DNA of 64,000 bases from Aralia elata (lineage: Eukaryota > Streptophyta > Magnoliopsida > Apiales > Araliaceae): assembly GCA_034770075.1 (NCBI GenBank), contig CM068382.1, positions 86,979,766-87,043,765 on the forward strand. Reading direction: 5' to 3'. Below, piece after piece: positions 23,441 through 35,171 of this stretch; the first letter of the stretch is position 1; every line of letters starts with the position of its first letter. A program made the translations under genes and the position numbers. Under the pieces are notes generated by a model that was given only the letters and a program-made list of their open reading frames with translations, did not search any database and was not told where the DNA came from.

Positions 23441-26112
23441 AGATATACATCAAAATTGGTAGATTCTCTCTCTTTGTAGGCAACTCATTCATAAGATATG
23501 TAATAGAATTTATAGGCAATTCAATACATATGTAAGAATCTCATTGGTTTGTATTATTTATTTATTTATTTATTTATATTACGTGCCTAATTCCAACTTT
23601 TATCCACTTTAATTTATATTACGTGCGTAATGCCAAGGTTTTCTTTCTTTCAACACCTGCATGTAATATATATATATATTTTCCTTCACACCACATTGTG
23701 TGTAGATAGCCAGATGCTCAATGGTGTCGCAGTCAATTCCCACATCAACCTCTACAAAATAAGAAAGCGTTAATTACCTTTTTTTTCTCAGTTCTCTCTT
23801 TAGTCAAGAACCCTAACCTCCATCTTAGATCTGAGGGAGGACTCTCCTTTTGGAGATACCCTCCTAGATCTCTCTTATTTTGATCTAATAAATTATTCTC
23901 CCTTTTGTGGGACTTGTTTTCTCCATGAGATAACTAACTTTTTTCTCTTTTGTGAGGAGATTTCATTATCATCCATTGGGAGATTTTGATTTCTCCATTT
24001 GGGAGATTTTATTCTCCATTTTGAAGATTTTTTTTTTGTTTATGAGATTTTTTTCACTACATTAATTGTTGAAGATGGATTATTCAGATTTGGATGTGGC
24101 GCTTCCATTGCGGCTTATTCTTCCGTTGCCCGTGTTACAGAACGGTCTGGATCTGCGTATTTTATTATTATTTTGGGGATATGACTGTATTTCAAGAGTT
24201 TATTTGGTGTCCACTAGCATTATTGCTACGATTGACCCTTTTTCCTGATTATCTATTATTTTATTTGAAAGAATTACTATTTGAGTTTATTTTCTGTAAT
24301 CCTTTCATCTTTTGTAACAGATTATAATTTTAATATATTTCAGTCTGTTTGATCGGGAAAAAAAAACCTCTTCCTATTAAGGTGATTGCTATTTTGGTTT
24401 TCTTATTTTGTTAATTATGTTGCTTCTGTTGTATTATTATATGCTTCATTTATATTATAAATTCTTTTATTTATGAGAATTTTATTTGAAAGTCTAATTG
24501 ATTTTATTATATGAGTTAACTGGAATGTTTTGGTTGGTTCTGAACTGAGCTAACTCATGAATTTATACTTTGATTTAATTCTTGATATTTTTACTTTTAT
24601 TATATTTCTACTATCCTATAAGATATATATCAAAATTGGTAAATCCACTCTCTTTGTAGGCAACCCATAAGATAGATAATTGAATTTGTAGGCAATTCAA
24701 TATATATGTAAGAATCTCATTGGTTTGTATTTTTTTGTTGCAATTATCCAAACATTTAAGTTAAAACAAATACCAGCAAAACAAACTTCGTTTCTTATCT
24801 AATTCAATTTATAATACGTACCTAATGCCAAGAATTCCTTTCTTTCAACACCTACATGTAATATATATTCTTCTACCGTTTCACCCCATTGTGTATAGAT
24901 AGGCAGATGCTCATAGGTGCCGCATTCAATTCCCACATCATCCTCTTCCTATTGAGGTGATTGTATTTCGGTTTTCTTATTTTGTAAATTATGTTGCTTT
25001 TGTTGTTGTATTATTTTATGCTTCTTTTATATTATTAATTCTTTTATTTATGAGAATTTCATTTTTGTTCCAACACTTTCATTCTAATGGCAAATGCATA
25101 ATTTTAATACGAGTTCAACTATGTTGACATGCATTGTAAATGAAGATTTTTGTGATTTTTTAAATATTTATATATTTCATTTATATCTCCATTTATATTG
25201 CAGAGCACGTAGTCTTTATTCAGTTAACATAAATATACATAACTAGAAACGATTAGCTAGGTGGTAGCAATAAATATAAATGAGACAATAGATGAGATAC
25301 ACAATGTGACAACATAATTGAACTCCTTATTTTTGCATCTAATTGTACTGTTTTCATGAACTACGTACTGAGGGATATGGCAGAGAGAGGTCACAACCTT
25401 GAGAGTATCAAAGCTAGCATTGAAGCCCGAAAACCAGATTTTGATGCTAACATTAATGGTAAGTAATCCTACATATTTTTCATCCATTATTCATATAGAC
25501 CATACCCAAGTTGAAACATTTTCATGTTTTTGTAATCGGATATATAATAGAATTTGTAGTCAATTCAATATACATGTAAATTGTTAGTTTCCTCTCTTTG
25601 TAGGTATTTAATTGCATCCCGATCCTCTTTTTGTAGGAAACCTAGCTAGAATGTATTATACATTCATTTAATTAGAATTTTTTTTAACTACTCTTCTTCC
25701 TTTTTTATTTCTATTTTTTATTTTTTTTCTTGATTAACCAAGGTGTTATATTAAACACTAAAAACGAATATAAATACCATTGTTGGGTAAGATTATATGT
25801 CTAACTATTATATTTTAATAAATAATGATTAAAATAACATTTCAAAGTCACTTTATATAGGATTTTAACTAATACTCGCTCCATTTTAAAATTATGGATA
25901 CAATTTTGTTTTTAGTTCTGTCCAAAATTAAAGATTTATTTCTATTTTAGATAAATAAAGTGACATAATGGTCTTAATTTGTCATTATTTTTTTACTATC
26001 ATTTATAGCATCGCGCTGTCATTACTTAGTTAATATTAAGAGTTGTATATTTAATAATATAAATTACAATTAATAAGTAAAATACAATTGTAAATCTCGG
26101 GACGCCGAGCTA
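23441..26112 (+). mobile_element. Probable decayed Helitron-like repeat with captured gene fragment
   Basis: The right end reads CTCGG-GACG-CCGAG-CTAG then T (26097-26115), a hairpin followed by CTAG as at Helitron 3' ends. I could not fix the 5' end. The region is AT-rich and holds internal direct duplications (23441-23720 versus 24610-24930; 24373-24488 versus 24948-25068) and a phosphoribulokinase exon. A related stretch lies at 39175-39830. The ORFs at 23999-24327 overlap each other in three frames and match nothing I know. Confidence 0.45.
25371..25458 (+). pseudogene. Captured exon of phosphoribulokinase
   Basis: Phosphoribulokinase is the chloroplast Calvin-cycle enzyme that makes ribulose-1,5-bisphosphate. 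The frame from 25371 reads RDMAERGHNLESIKASIEAR then KPDFDANIN. This is the strongly conserved RDMAERGHSLESIKASIEAR-KPDFDA block of plant phosphoribulokinases. The exon ends AATG followed by GTAAGT (25459-25464), a consensus 5' splice site. Nothing either side extends the protein, so only one exon is present. It sits in a Helitron-like repeat, suggesting gene capture. It is not a working gene. Confidence 0.75.
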
Positions 26113-26902
26113 GTCTATAATCAACTATATAATTAAAAACACAAACTTAGTTTAGTTTCATAAATTTTTGGTTCAACTTTTCTATTCATATTAAAATAAG
26201 TACTATCCAAATTTGTATCAATTAAATATTTTCCAAATTTAAAAATATTTCTATTTCTAATAAGAACATAAAAAAGGAAGATCTTTTTATTTAATATTCA
26301 TATTAGTATTTTCTTGGTCCAACTTTTCTATTCATATTAACATAAGTACTATCCAAACTTGTATCAATTAAATACTATCCAAATTTATAAATATTTATAT
26401 TTTTAATAGGAGCAGAAAAAAGGAATATATTTTTGTTTCCTATTCAAATTACTATAAGTACTATACAAATAATTATATATATGTTAACAAAAAATTTACC
26501 ACTATAATTTTATTATTGAAATTTTATTAAGATATTAAGATAACAAAAAAAATCTCTTAACATGTTACACTATTTAATTATATTAAATTTTATTAATATT
26601 CTAACTAAATTAAATTCATTAAAACTTGAAATTTTATCAAATCACGCGATTAATTATTTAATTACATTAATAATATATGTTAATTTGTTTAAAATACAAT
26701 AAAGAAAAATTATTAAAAAAATAAAGTGATTCATAGTCCTATTCGGATAAGAATTTTAAGCAAATTTTGTTAATATAAACACTAATATAGAATTCCTTTA
26801 CAAACTTAAATAAAATTAACATAATTATTTTTTCATAATCATAACAACTAAATAAATTTACACATTATTTAAATGTTTATCTTAATATTAACCGCAGGAA
26901 CG
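26113..26902. repeat. Old AT-rich repeat, copy B1 (left part)
   Basis: It begins near AAAAACACAAACTTAG, continues across the solo LTR into 30425-30580, and is a diverged copy of 38377-39150 (AAAAGCACAAACTTGG start; TATAATATATAATTCAATAA near the end). No coding potential seen. Hairpin-like GC-rich ends (CTTCGGACAGGG at 30568-30579; CTTCGCACGG at 39133-39142) suggest a Helitron-like origin. Confidence 0.5.
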
Positions 26903-29762
26903 TTTAATGTGACAGTCCGGATTTTTCGGAAACTATTAAAATAAGAATTTAATAAATAAGATTCATATCATGTGATATGTTGATCTTGAATGTATAAATG
27001 TAATGTATCTATGAGGTGGCTTAATATATTATATTATGCCAAATGATTATAATTGTATGCGTTTGTGGGACCAATATATAATATATAAATATTGGTGTCA
27101 AATTAGTAAATTAAATTAATATTTAATTAAGACGAAATGTGTATGTTAAATAAATTGTCTTGGAACAATTTATGAGAGGAAGCAAGAAAATTTAAATGAG
27201 CTATTTAAATAATTAATGGAATAATATTAATTATTAATTCGTTATATTACGAGTGTTTATTTTAATTATGAAATTTAATTTCATAATTAGTGGAGTAAAT
27301 TTTTGTACATATTATAAATGTATAACTATCCAATTTTAATTAATAATTGGAGTAAAAGTTGTTACGATATATGAATTTATATATATGTGTATGGAAATAT
27401 ATATAATATAATAATATGTAATATGTGTTATATATGTACATATGGGTGGAAATAAAGTATACGTAGTATATGCAGTATATATATATATGTAACGTTAATA
27501 TGACAGCTGGGAACTAAGGATTTAACTTAGTGCTGAGTCAGTTTGTGTGCAAGCTTGAGGTGTCCTTTTATTAGCCTAGTGAGAGTACACTAAGCATCCT
27601 TGGTCTGATGATATTAGGAGAGTCATGAGACTTATAACTATTTATCAAATTCTCAGTCACTCTCTTTGTTCCCTATACCATCCGTGCCTCATCTCTCTAA
27701 ATTACCTAAATTCTTCTCACACTTTATGCTTCCAAGACATAACTATTTAGTAAATGCACAAGAAATTGAAGTAGCAAACGAAATTGGAAGGGGATTTGAA
27801 TAGAGTACTGTCAAGAGAAAACTTTAAAACAAACTTGGAGCAAGCAATTAGCAAGAACGGAGCTAATTAAGAGGTAATTTACATTTGTTTGTCAAATTCA
27901 TGAGAGTAAATGATATCTATTGATTGGTATGCTTGGTTGTGGGAGGTTGTATGAATGGGGAATCATGAGGATTCCGAAGGAATAAGGAGGAATTGTACGA
28001 AGATTATGTGGTATTTTCATATTCAAATTCATATGAAACTTGAGTTTTTAAGCTATGCCCACAAGGTATTTGATAAAATGCCTTTATGGGATTATTTTTG
28101 CTAAAACATGAAAGTTAGTCAATGTAATTATTATTCACACACGAGTTATAAGTTAACTCGAGTTGTATGAGTGTTTCAAAACGATTCCAAATGATTTTTA
28201 CTGGATTTCTTGCAAACTAGTTTCGAAACGAAAATCACGTTAAACACAGATTTTCGGGCTCTTTGATTCATACCGTAAGAATGTTTGTAAAGATCCAACC
28301 TTAGTGTAATTGGTACTTTGTATTGTGACCTAGAAGTGTGAACAAGTTTCAAGTTCTTTGAGCTTGTGATGTGGAAAATATGCTATTGAGAAGGAAGCAT
28401 GAGAAGCATGAAAAAACAGCAGAATGCAGAACTGAATTTTGACCTCTGCCAGCCGCGCCACTTCCAAGCCAAATTCTAGCACGGTCGTGCTGTGCTGAAG
28501 GAATTTCAAGAAATGTTTTATTAAAACAGGGAAGCTATACTGCATGTAACTACACACCTTTCATGAAATTTAAACATATAAAGGTTAAAATAACTTACTT
28601 ATGAAGTGACCCCAATCAAGTTGGAAGGTTGATTAAAAGTTAAGCAATTAAGAATAAATAATTATAATGGAGCACTAAGCACAAACGTATTGCTTGAACG
28701 CTCACATAAGCTAAGACGGGCGCATGGCGTATAGACGTTGAAACGCTATGACTAATGTTAAAACACGTAAATAGTATTTTGATGAAACGGGCTTTATAAA
28801 GGTTAAATTAGAATTAATGTAAACCGATAATTAACGTCAACTATATGGCTAATTGGTACGTGTATGTGAACTTAATTGTGTAAGATATTTGAAGGACGAT
28901 TAACATCAAGTTTAAACAACGCATAAGGCAAGTTCTCTAACTTCATTCGATTTATACAATTGAATGCAAGTTCTCTAACCTTGTACAACTATTATTGTGT
29001 GCAAGTTCTTACATATTCGATTTCGTTCTTGTGAATGCTTTGAGATGATTTGACGTTCAAATTTACTCAATGCTTATATATTGTGTAAGTTCATAAACTT
29101 ATTCAAATTTCTTTAGAATTGGTACAAGTTATTCAGTAATGTTAAATTGCATTTTTATTGAGAATTTGAAGTTCTATATCCATGAATTGGTTAAGATGGA
29201 TGTCAATGCCATTTGTTCAGGCTAGACAAAGATTTAAATATTTTATTGATTTCCATTATAAATCTTTGAAATATTATTGATATTAGGTAGAGCTATCCAA
29301 GCCTAATTGTTTCAGTGCGGATTCAGATTCAAGTCTGAGATGAACAACCCTAACATTGGGGTATTTTACGTCGAAAAAATCCCGATCGACCCCTGAGGTG
29401 TTCAAAAAAACACATATAATCGTTTAGCTAGAGTGTTGTACAACGCATGGTACAAAGGGTTGATTACTCAACGTGCCCATAAGCCAGATGGTTCATAGTT
29501 GAATTACTATTGAGCCTTTACGAAAACAAAAACAATGTTTAAGGTCTTTCGACCGCTCAGCATGTATAGTCAGTAGGTAGCTTCAAAATTTTGAAACAAC
29601 AGATGTTATCCAGATCGATTCAAAGTCTCTTCACAAATATTGTTTAGTTGTAGAAGTGTGTATAATGAAGCATTTGATTCTTGATTTTGTGGTTGCTATT
29701 AATTGTTATTACTTGCTAAGCAATTAAATGCTCATTCTTGCTTTAAATTAAATGTTTCAGTG

Positions 29763-29825
29763 AAACCTGAGCGCGTAGAAGGCTTCGGTAAGGACAAAGG
29801 AAAGGGGAAGCTGAACGAGAAGTGA
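29763..29825 (+). other. U5 micro-ORF (26908-30424 copy)
   Basis: Codons KPERVEGFGKDKGKGKLNEK then TGA at 29823, just after AATGTTTCAG. One T fewer than other copies puts the upstream ATG out of frame. Confidence 0.4.
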
Positions 29826-29939
29826 ATGAAGCGCTATTTGTAATAGTTAAGGGTATTTGTAATATTATTTTACATATCACCTTGTATGAAGATTTAAAGG
29901 TCTGAGAACCTGGGATTTAGAGTAAGACATATTGTATTA

Positions 29940-30315
29940 CAGAAAGTCTAGGGCGACATTCCCTTAGCGACATTTCTGGCGACATTTTTTTTTTTTTTTT
30001 TTTTTTTTTGGTTTTTTTTTTTGTTATGACTTCCAAATAATTTATATGATTTATTGGAACAAAATTTTTTTAAAAAAAACAGTGATTTAGGTGTGATTTG
30101 GATACATATGCAAAACAGTGTTGTACAGATTGTACAACACTGTTTTGCATATGTATCCAAATCACACCTAAATCACTGTTTTTTTTTAAAAATTTTGTTC
30201 CAATAAATCATATAAATTATTTGGAAGTCATAACAAAAAAAAAAACCAAAAAAAAAAAAAAAAAAAAAAATTTCGCCAGAAATGTCGCTAAGGGAATGTC
30301 GCTGTAGAAGGGCTC
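29940..30315. mobile_element. Near-perfect palindromic MITE, Mutator-type
   Basis: Two arms of about 185-188 bp are exact inverted repeats over nearly all their length, around a 3-nt centre (GAT, 30128-30130). A perfect 9-bp target duplication ATTGTATTA (29931-29939, 30316-30324) points to the Mutator superfamily. Terminal motif GCGACATTCCCTTAGCGAC is shared by both ends; the outermost 13 bp differ. Poly(T)/poly(A) runs lie at 29985-30022 and 30235-30270. The two ORFs in it are mirror images and not genes. Confidence 0.88.
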
Positions 30316-30424
30316 ATTGTATTAATTAGTAATTTCAATTATGTCATTATTATTATGTGAGATGGGTAGTACCGTGGAGCACCATATTCAAGGTTTAAAG
30401 GCACCCAGATTTCGGGGCGTCACA

Positions 30425-30580
30425 TTTAATATATAATTCAATAATTTATTATTTAGACAAATAAGTACAACAACTATTTTTTCAAAATTCTAATTAAATA
30501 TTTATCCTATATTTATTTTATTATCTTAATAATTAATATAATGTACCATTATCCATGTCGTTTGTGCTTCGGACAGGGTT
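30425..30580. repeat. Old AT-rich repeat, copy B1 (right part)
   Basis: This continues the B1 repeat interrupted by the solo LTR. It resembles the end of copy B2 (39060-39150): AATATATAATTCAATAATTT, then ACCATTATC. Confidence 0.5.
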
Positions 30581-30786
30581 TGTAACAATTCGAATTTTCG
30601 GTTGATTATTATTAAAAATGAGAATTTAATAGAATAAATTTTTATTTTTAATGGTTTATCGTATTGTAATGTATATGTGAATACGTGTGGTATAACATTT
30701 GTATACCTATAATAGAGTGAATATATAATTATATATGTACTGAAAGTAAATAAATTGTTTGAAACAATTTATACATAAAAAGGAAA

Positions 30787-30787
<1 letters not shown>

Positions 30788-30833
<46 letters not shown>
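30788..30833. repeat. (TA)n-(CA)n microsatellite
   Basis: A pure TA run passes into CACACACACA inside the LTR. Confidence 0.9.
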
Positions 30834-31115
30834 CAGATTGGTGTATATATTAAATACTGTGAATTAAATAAATTATGGTATTAAATTATTTTAACATGGT
30901 GAAATTGTTACATAAAATAAATTATTTTTATTTAAGGTATAACTTTCATTTTATGAGAAATATTATGGGATATAATACATTATAACATTTAATGTATTAA
31001 TTCTATTTTTATTGAAAAGATTAAATAGTTCTAATACATTAAGTGATTTATGTATTAAATATATATATTATATGATATAAGTATAATTGTATTATATAAC
31101 TTATGTATGGTACGT

Positions 31116-31119
<4 letters not shown>

Positions 31120-31176
<57 letters not shown>
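31120..31176. repeat. (AT)n microsatellite
   Basis: About 28 AT units in the LTR. Confidence 0.92.
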
Positions 31177-31177
<1 letters not shown>

Positions 31178-34100
31178 TATTATGTATATATGTTGTGTGT
31201 GCTAGCCAAGAAAGAAGCTAAGTTTATGAATGAGAAAAGCAGGAGCTGGCATGAAATAAGGATATATAGGCTAATAACATAGCTATCCTATGATGTATAG
31301 AGCAAGTAAAATTTGTGAAGGCCAAGGAAATCCTGCTATAAAACCAAAACCCAGCTTCTTAACGTCTAGTTTCCTTGTTTAGTTTCTAGACAACTTAAAA
31401 TCCTCCTATTCCATAGCAAACCAAAGATTAGAAGCTGTCAATTGAAGAAGAAGTTAACAAGAAATTCAATTAAGGTATCATTACTAGTTTGTTATGTTCT
31501 AAGCAATTGGGTTATGATGGAATGTGTATAATTGTTATTTAAATTTGTTTGTATGGGATTTCTATATGAAATCTGGGTTTAATCATGTTCAAGTAGTTGT
31601 GAATTTTGAATCCTTAACTCATGCTCACAATCTATTTGATGTAATGTCCAAATGAGAAATTTCTTCCAAAAAGCATGGAATAAAACGAATTCAAATGGTA
31701 CAAAGGTAATTGGTAATGTAAAATAGAACTAAAAACATGTCCTTATAGGGTTGAAATCAGGAAATAGCAGCTATGAAGCCTAAAAAGAAGTTTGTGTATT
31801 GAAATTTTAAAACTGCAGAAAACAGAGCATGCTGGCTGCCGAAGTGGCGCGGCCGCGCCACTTTCCAAGCCAAAACCAGCGCGGTCGCGCTGGTTCCCAG
31901 AAATGAAAATTTGATTTCTTTGTTATGTAAGCTTCTAGGCATGATCATTAGACTTAGTAAGATTAAAGAAGTGTCTCGTATGATATCCTACTTGGCTATG
32001 CATGAAATGAGTTGTCAAAACATGAATTAAGTAAGTTTTAAATGGAAAATTTGAGCATTTTGAAAAAATAATCTATGTTTGGTTTAAAGTTTCTAGTCTC
32101 TTCAGTTTGTATGTTGAATTGGATACTATAAGACCCTAGCACACTCAGAAGTAAGTTATACGTTGAACAACTCAGTTTTGGGCTGAAAAGAGAGCAGAGC
32201 GGTCGCGCCACTCTCAGGCCTAATTGCAGGGCGGCCGCGTCGTGCTGCAGAAGTGTCAAGATGTTTTGTTTTCTAACTAAAGCTTGAGGCAAGTATAATT
32301 AAATCTCTAACACTGTAATACATAACACACACAGAGTATAGCCTGACTAAACTTGAACTGACTAAGTCAAGTGAAGATTACTAAGAGATTTGCAAAGCAA
32401 ATGAAACAAACTTATAAAAGCAAGATAGAGTTATTGTAAACTATGAATATGAACTGAGTTTGCATTGAATATATGACTAATGTGTGCATATTCCTGAACA
32501 TAAATTGTGCAGGATACGTGAAATAAAGTTAAGCTAAAACTGTAATTGTAACCTACGAGCAAGGCAAGTATCCTAACTTGTTTCATTTAACAAGTATATT
32601 GAAGCTTTATTCAGTTATATGTTAAAAGAATATCAATGATTGATATAAGAATGCCATGATGCGTACTCGTTAAATTTCAGTATGCATGTATAGTTTAAAA
32701 GTAGTCTAAGCCATTTGTTCCGGCTACACAAAGTTTATAGTATTTCATTGCTTTTATATTAAGTCTTTGAAATATTATTGAGTAGATAGAGTTGTTCAAT
32801 CATATTGTTTTGATTAGAACTCCATACTGAGAAAACATCCCAGAATTGGAAAATTTTATATTGCGCTAAAAGGCGGTGGCGTTGAACACAAATGTCGTTC
32901 CTGTAAGATAGTATTGATCAATACAGGACATAACAGGCTGATTATCTACCGTGCTCGTAAGCTAAACGGTTACAGATGAATTTCTGTTAAAACCTTTTCA
33001 AAAAAATGAAAAAGAAAGTTCATGGTCTTGTGACCACTCAGCATTTAAAAGTCAGTATGCTGTTTCGAAAATGCAAACAAAACATGTTTCAATTGCTTTA
33101 CAATTGTAATGCCCCCGAATCCGGGTCTACCTTCAAACTCGAGTTCGGTGCGTCATGGTACTACCCATTCAATATAATATTAACAACATAAATGTAATTA
33201 CAATATTATTACATCATATCTCTTTCTATACCTAGGTTCTAATACCTTTATAACTTCATAACATAGAAATAATGAATATTACATCATTTATCTATTACAA
33301 CAATATATTTGTGACTTTTATACGTCACACCAAATATATATAATTTAATATGTAATCTTCTAATCAAATACTGGATCTCTTCCTTAATCTTCACCGGATT
33401 CCACGTTTCGTTCTAGTTTTACTGAAAATATTTTATTTAAAGCAAAGGTGAGCATTTAATTGCTCAGTAAGTTATAGCAATTGAATAAACAACAACATCA
33501 AGAATCAGATATTCGTTCTTTAAAAACTTCGATAACTGATAATAGTTATGAAGCAGCTTGAATAAACAGGAATATATTAAATTCCTTTTATTTTTAAACA
33601 TCAACAACGTTTACTCACATAACACATTATTACACGGGGTGTAATACATACAAATACTTGCCCAAATTATTTGATTTGGCATACACAGCTTATCACATTT
33701 CTCAGAAATATTACAATTCATATCTCAACAATAAATATTCCGATTGGAATAACTTAACAAATTGAGTTAAGCCGAATCAAATAGCAATAACTCATTATCA
33801 TAAACACTTCACAACATATAATGAATTTCACATAACAAATGAAATTCCACGATTAAATGAAAGTTTTGCATAGATAATTACACGTACAAAGTCATACAAT
33901 ACCTACACAATAAACAATTTGTACAAGATAGGAAACTTGCATTCAATACAAAAATTGAACGAAGTTAGAAAACTTGCACAAAATAATCATCTAAGTAAGT
34001 TTAGGAAAATTGCCTGAAGCGTTCTTTAATAGTTTACGCTAACTTGCTCTTCAATCGACCAACATATATCATTAAGGTTGAACATATCAGTTAGTCAAGT

Positions 34101-34352
34101 ATTGACCCCAAATATTGGTTTACTCTAGCTTATCTTAGCTTATTTCATAATTCACGATGTTCGGGCTTTATAATTCGACATAACGTACTTAATTTTATAC
34201 ACCCCGGTATATTTTTCTTTTAGCTTCGTCCATCGTTTAGACTTTAATTCTAAAGTCCCATGATGCTCACGTCTCATAACTTAAGACATCTTAAATCATT
34301 AATTAATTAATCTCTATTACGCTTGTCCTATATAGTTTGGGACAACGTAGCA

Positions 34353-34807
34353 CACTATAAGAAAAAGGGTTATTTACGACGGAACTATTTTCGACGAAAT
34401 ATATTTCGTCGACTTTAGTTTAATATCGACGGAATATTCCGTCGGATATAAGTCCCTCGAAAATAACTCAAGTACGACGGAATTCCGTCGGATGTAAGCT
34501 GTAACCATTGGCGCCAAAGTTCCCGCCAGCGCCAACTTTAATCTCGACGGAATAGTGTTATAATCGACAGAATTGTGCGTCGGAATTACGTTATTTCCGA
34601 GGGAATTATTCTCGACGGATATTCCGTCGAAAATAATGACTAAACCTAATCAAAACAACATTTCCTTCATGACTAAACATAATTCTGAGGGCGTTATTTC
34701 TGACCGAATTTTCGACGGAACATTCCGTCGGAATTAAAGTATTTCCGACGGAATAGGCTTATTTTCGACTGAATATTCCGTCGGAAATAAGCCTTTTTCT
34801 TGTAGTG
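34353..34807. mobile_element. CACTA-type MITE (455 bp)
   Basis: Ends CACTATAAGAAAAAGG and CCTTTTTCTTGTAGTG are inverted repeats (2 mismatches in 23), with a perfect 3-bp target duplication GCA (34350-34352, 34808-34810). Inside, the motif CGACGGAATATTCCGTCG and its halves recur many times in both orientations, as subterminal transposase-binding repeats do in this superfamily. No transposase is encoded. Confidence 0.92.
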
Positions 34808-35171
34808 GCATAACGTTGTCCGACTACTCGGCTTTTGGAAACTAACACACTTTGGTTTACTTACCGCTTAGCCTAAATCATAATTTAGACTTACATTCTA
34901 AAGTCCTCCTATCACTTTAATAATTCCAATTCATTTCATATGGTTCACGGTTTATAATTAAATTACGCGACCAACCTTTCTTTTACATTTTTACGCTAGA
35001 GGTATAAATCAGACAGGTAACACCTGTCTGTTTTAGGTCAAATTCTATTTTAGTTATTATCTAGACAGCTAAGACCTATCTGCTTAGGCCAAGTTCCATT
35101 TTAGTTGTTATCCAGACAACTAAGATATGTCTGCTTAGGAGTCTGGTAGGGTGGTCTGCGTCAAACTTTGT

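Larger units (their letters stand above)
26908..30424 (+). mobile_element. Solo LTR (Tekay-type), plus strand
   Basis: It starts TGTGACAGTCCGG at 26908 and ends GGGGCGTCACA at 30424, flanked by a perfect 5-bp duplication TTTAA (26903-26907, 30425-30429). It is 3517 bp, or about 3.1 kb without the palindromic MITE. No internal region is present. U5 carries GGTCTTTCGACCGCTCAG at about 29543-29560, a hairpin at 29717-29734 and the micro-ORF. Confidence 0.93.

Noticed and set aside
23999..24327. Three overlapping short ORFs
   Set aside because: They occupy the same AT-rich bases in different frames, with no recognisable domain.
29948..30307. Two ORFs with near-identical proteins on opposite strands
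   Set aside because: They are mirror images within the palindromic MITE, with poly-lysine from homopolymer runs.
29940..30315. Palindrome as a sequencing or assembly artefact
   Set aside because: A perfect 9-bp duplication at its borders fits a transposon; long-read checking is still the decisive test.
34353..34807. Repeated CGACGGAA units as a CRISPR-like array
   Set aside because: Units are short, palindromic and irregular, and lie between CACTA ends with a GCA duplication.
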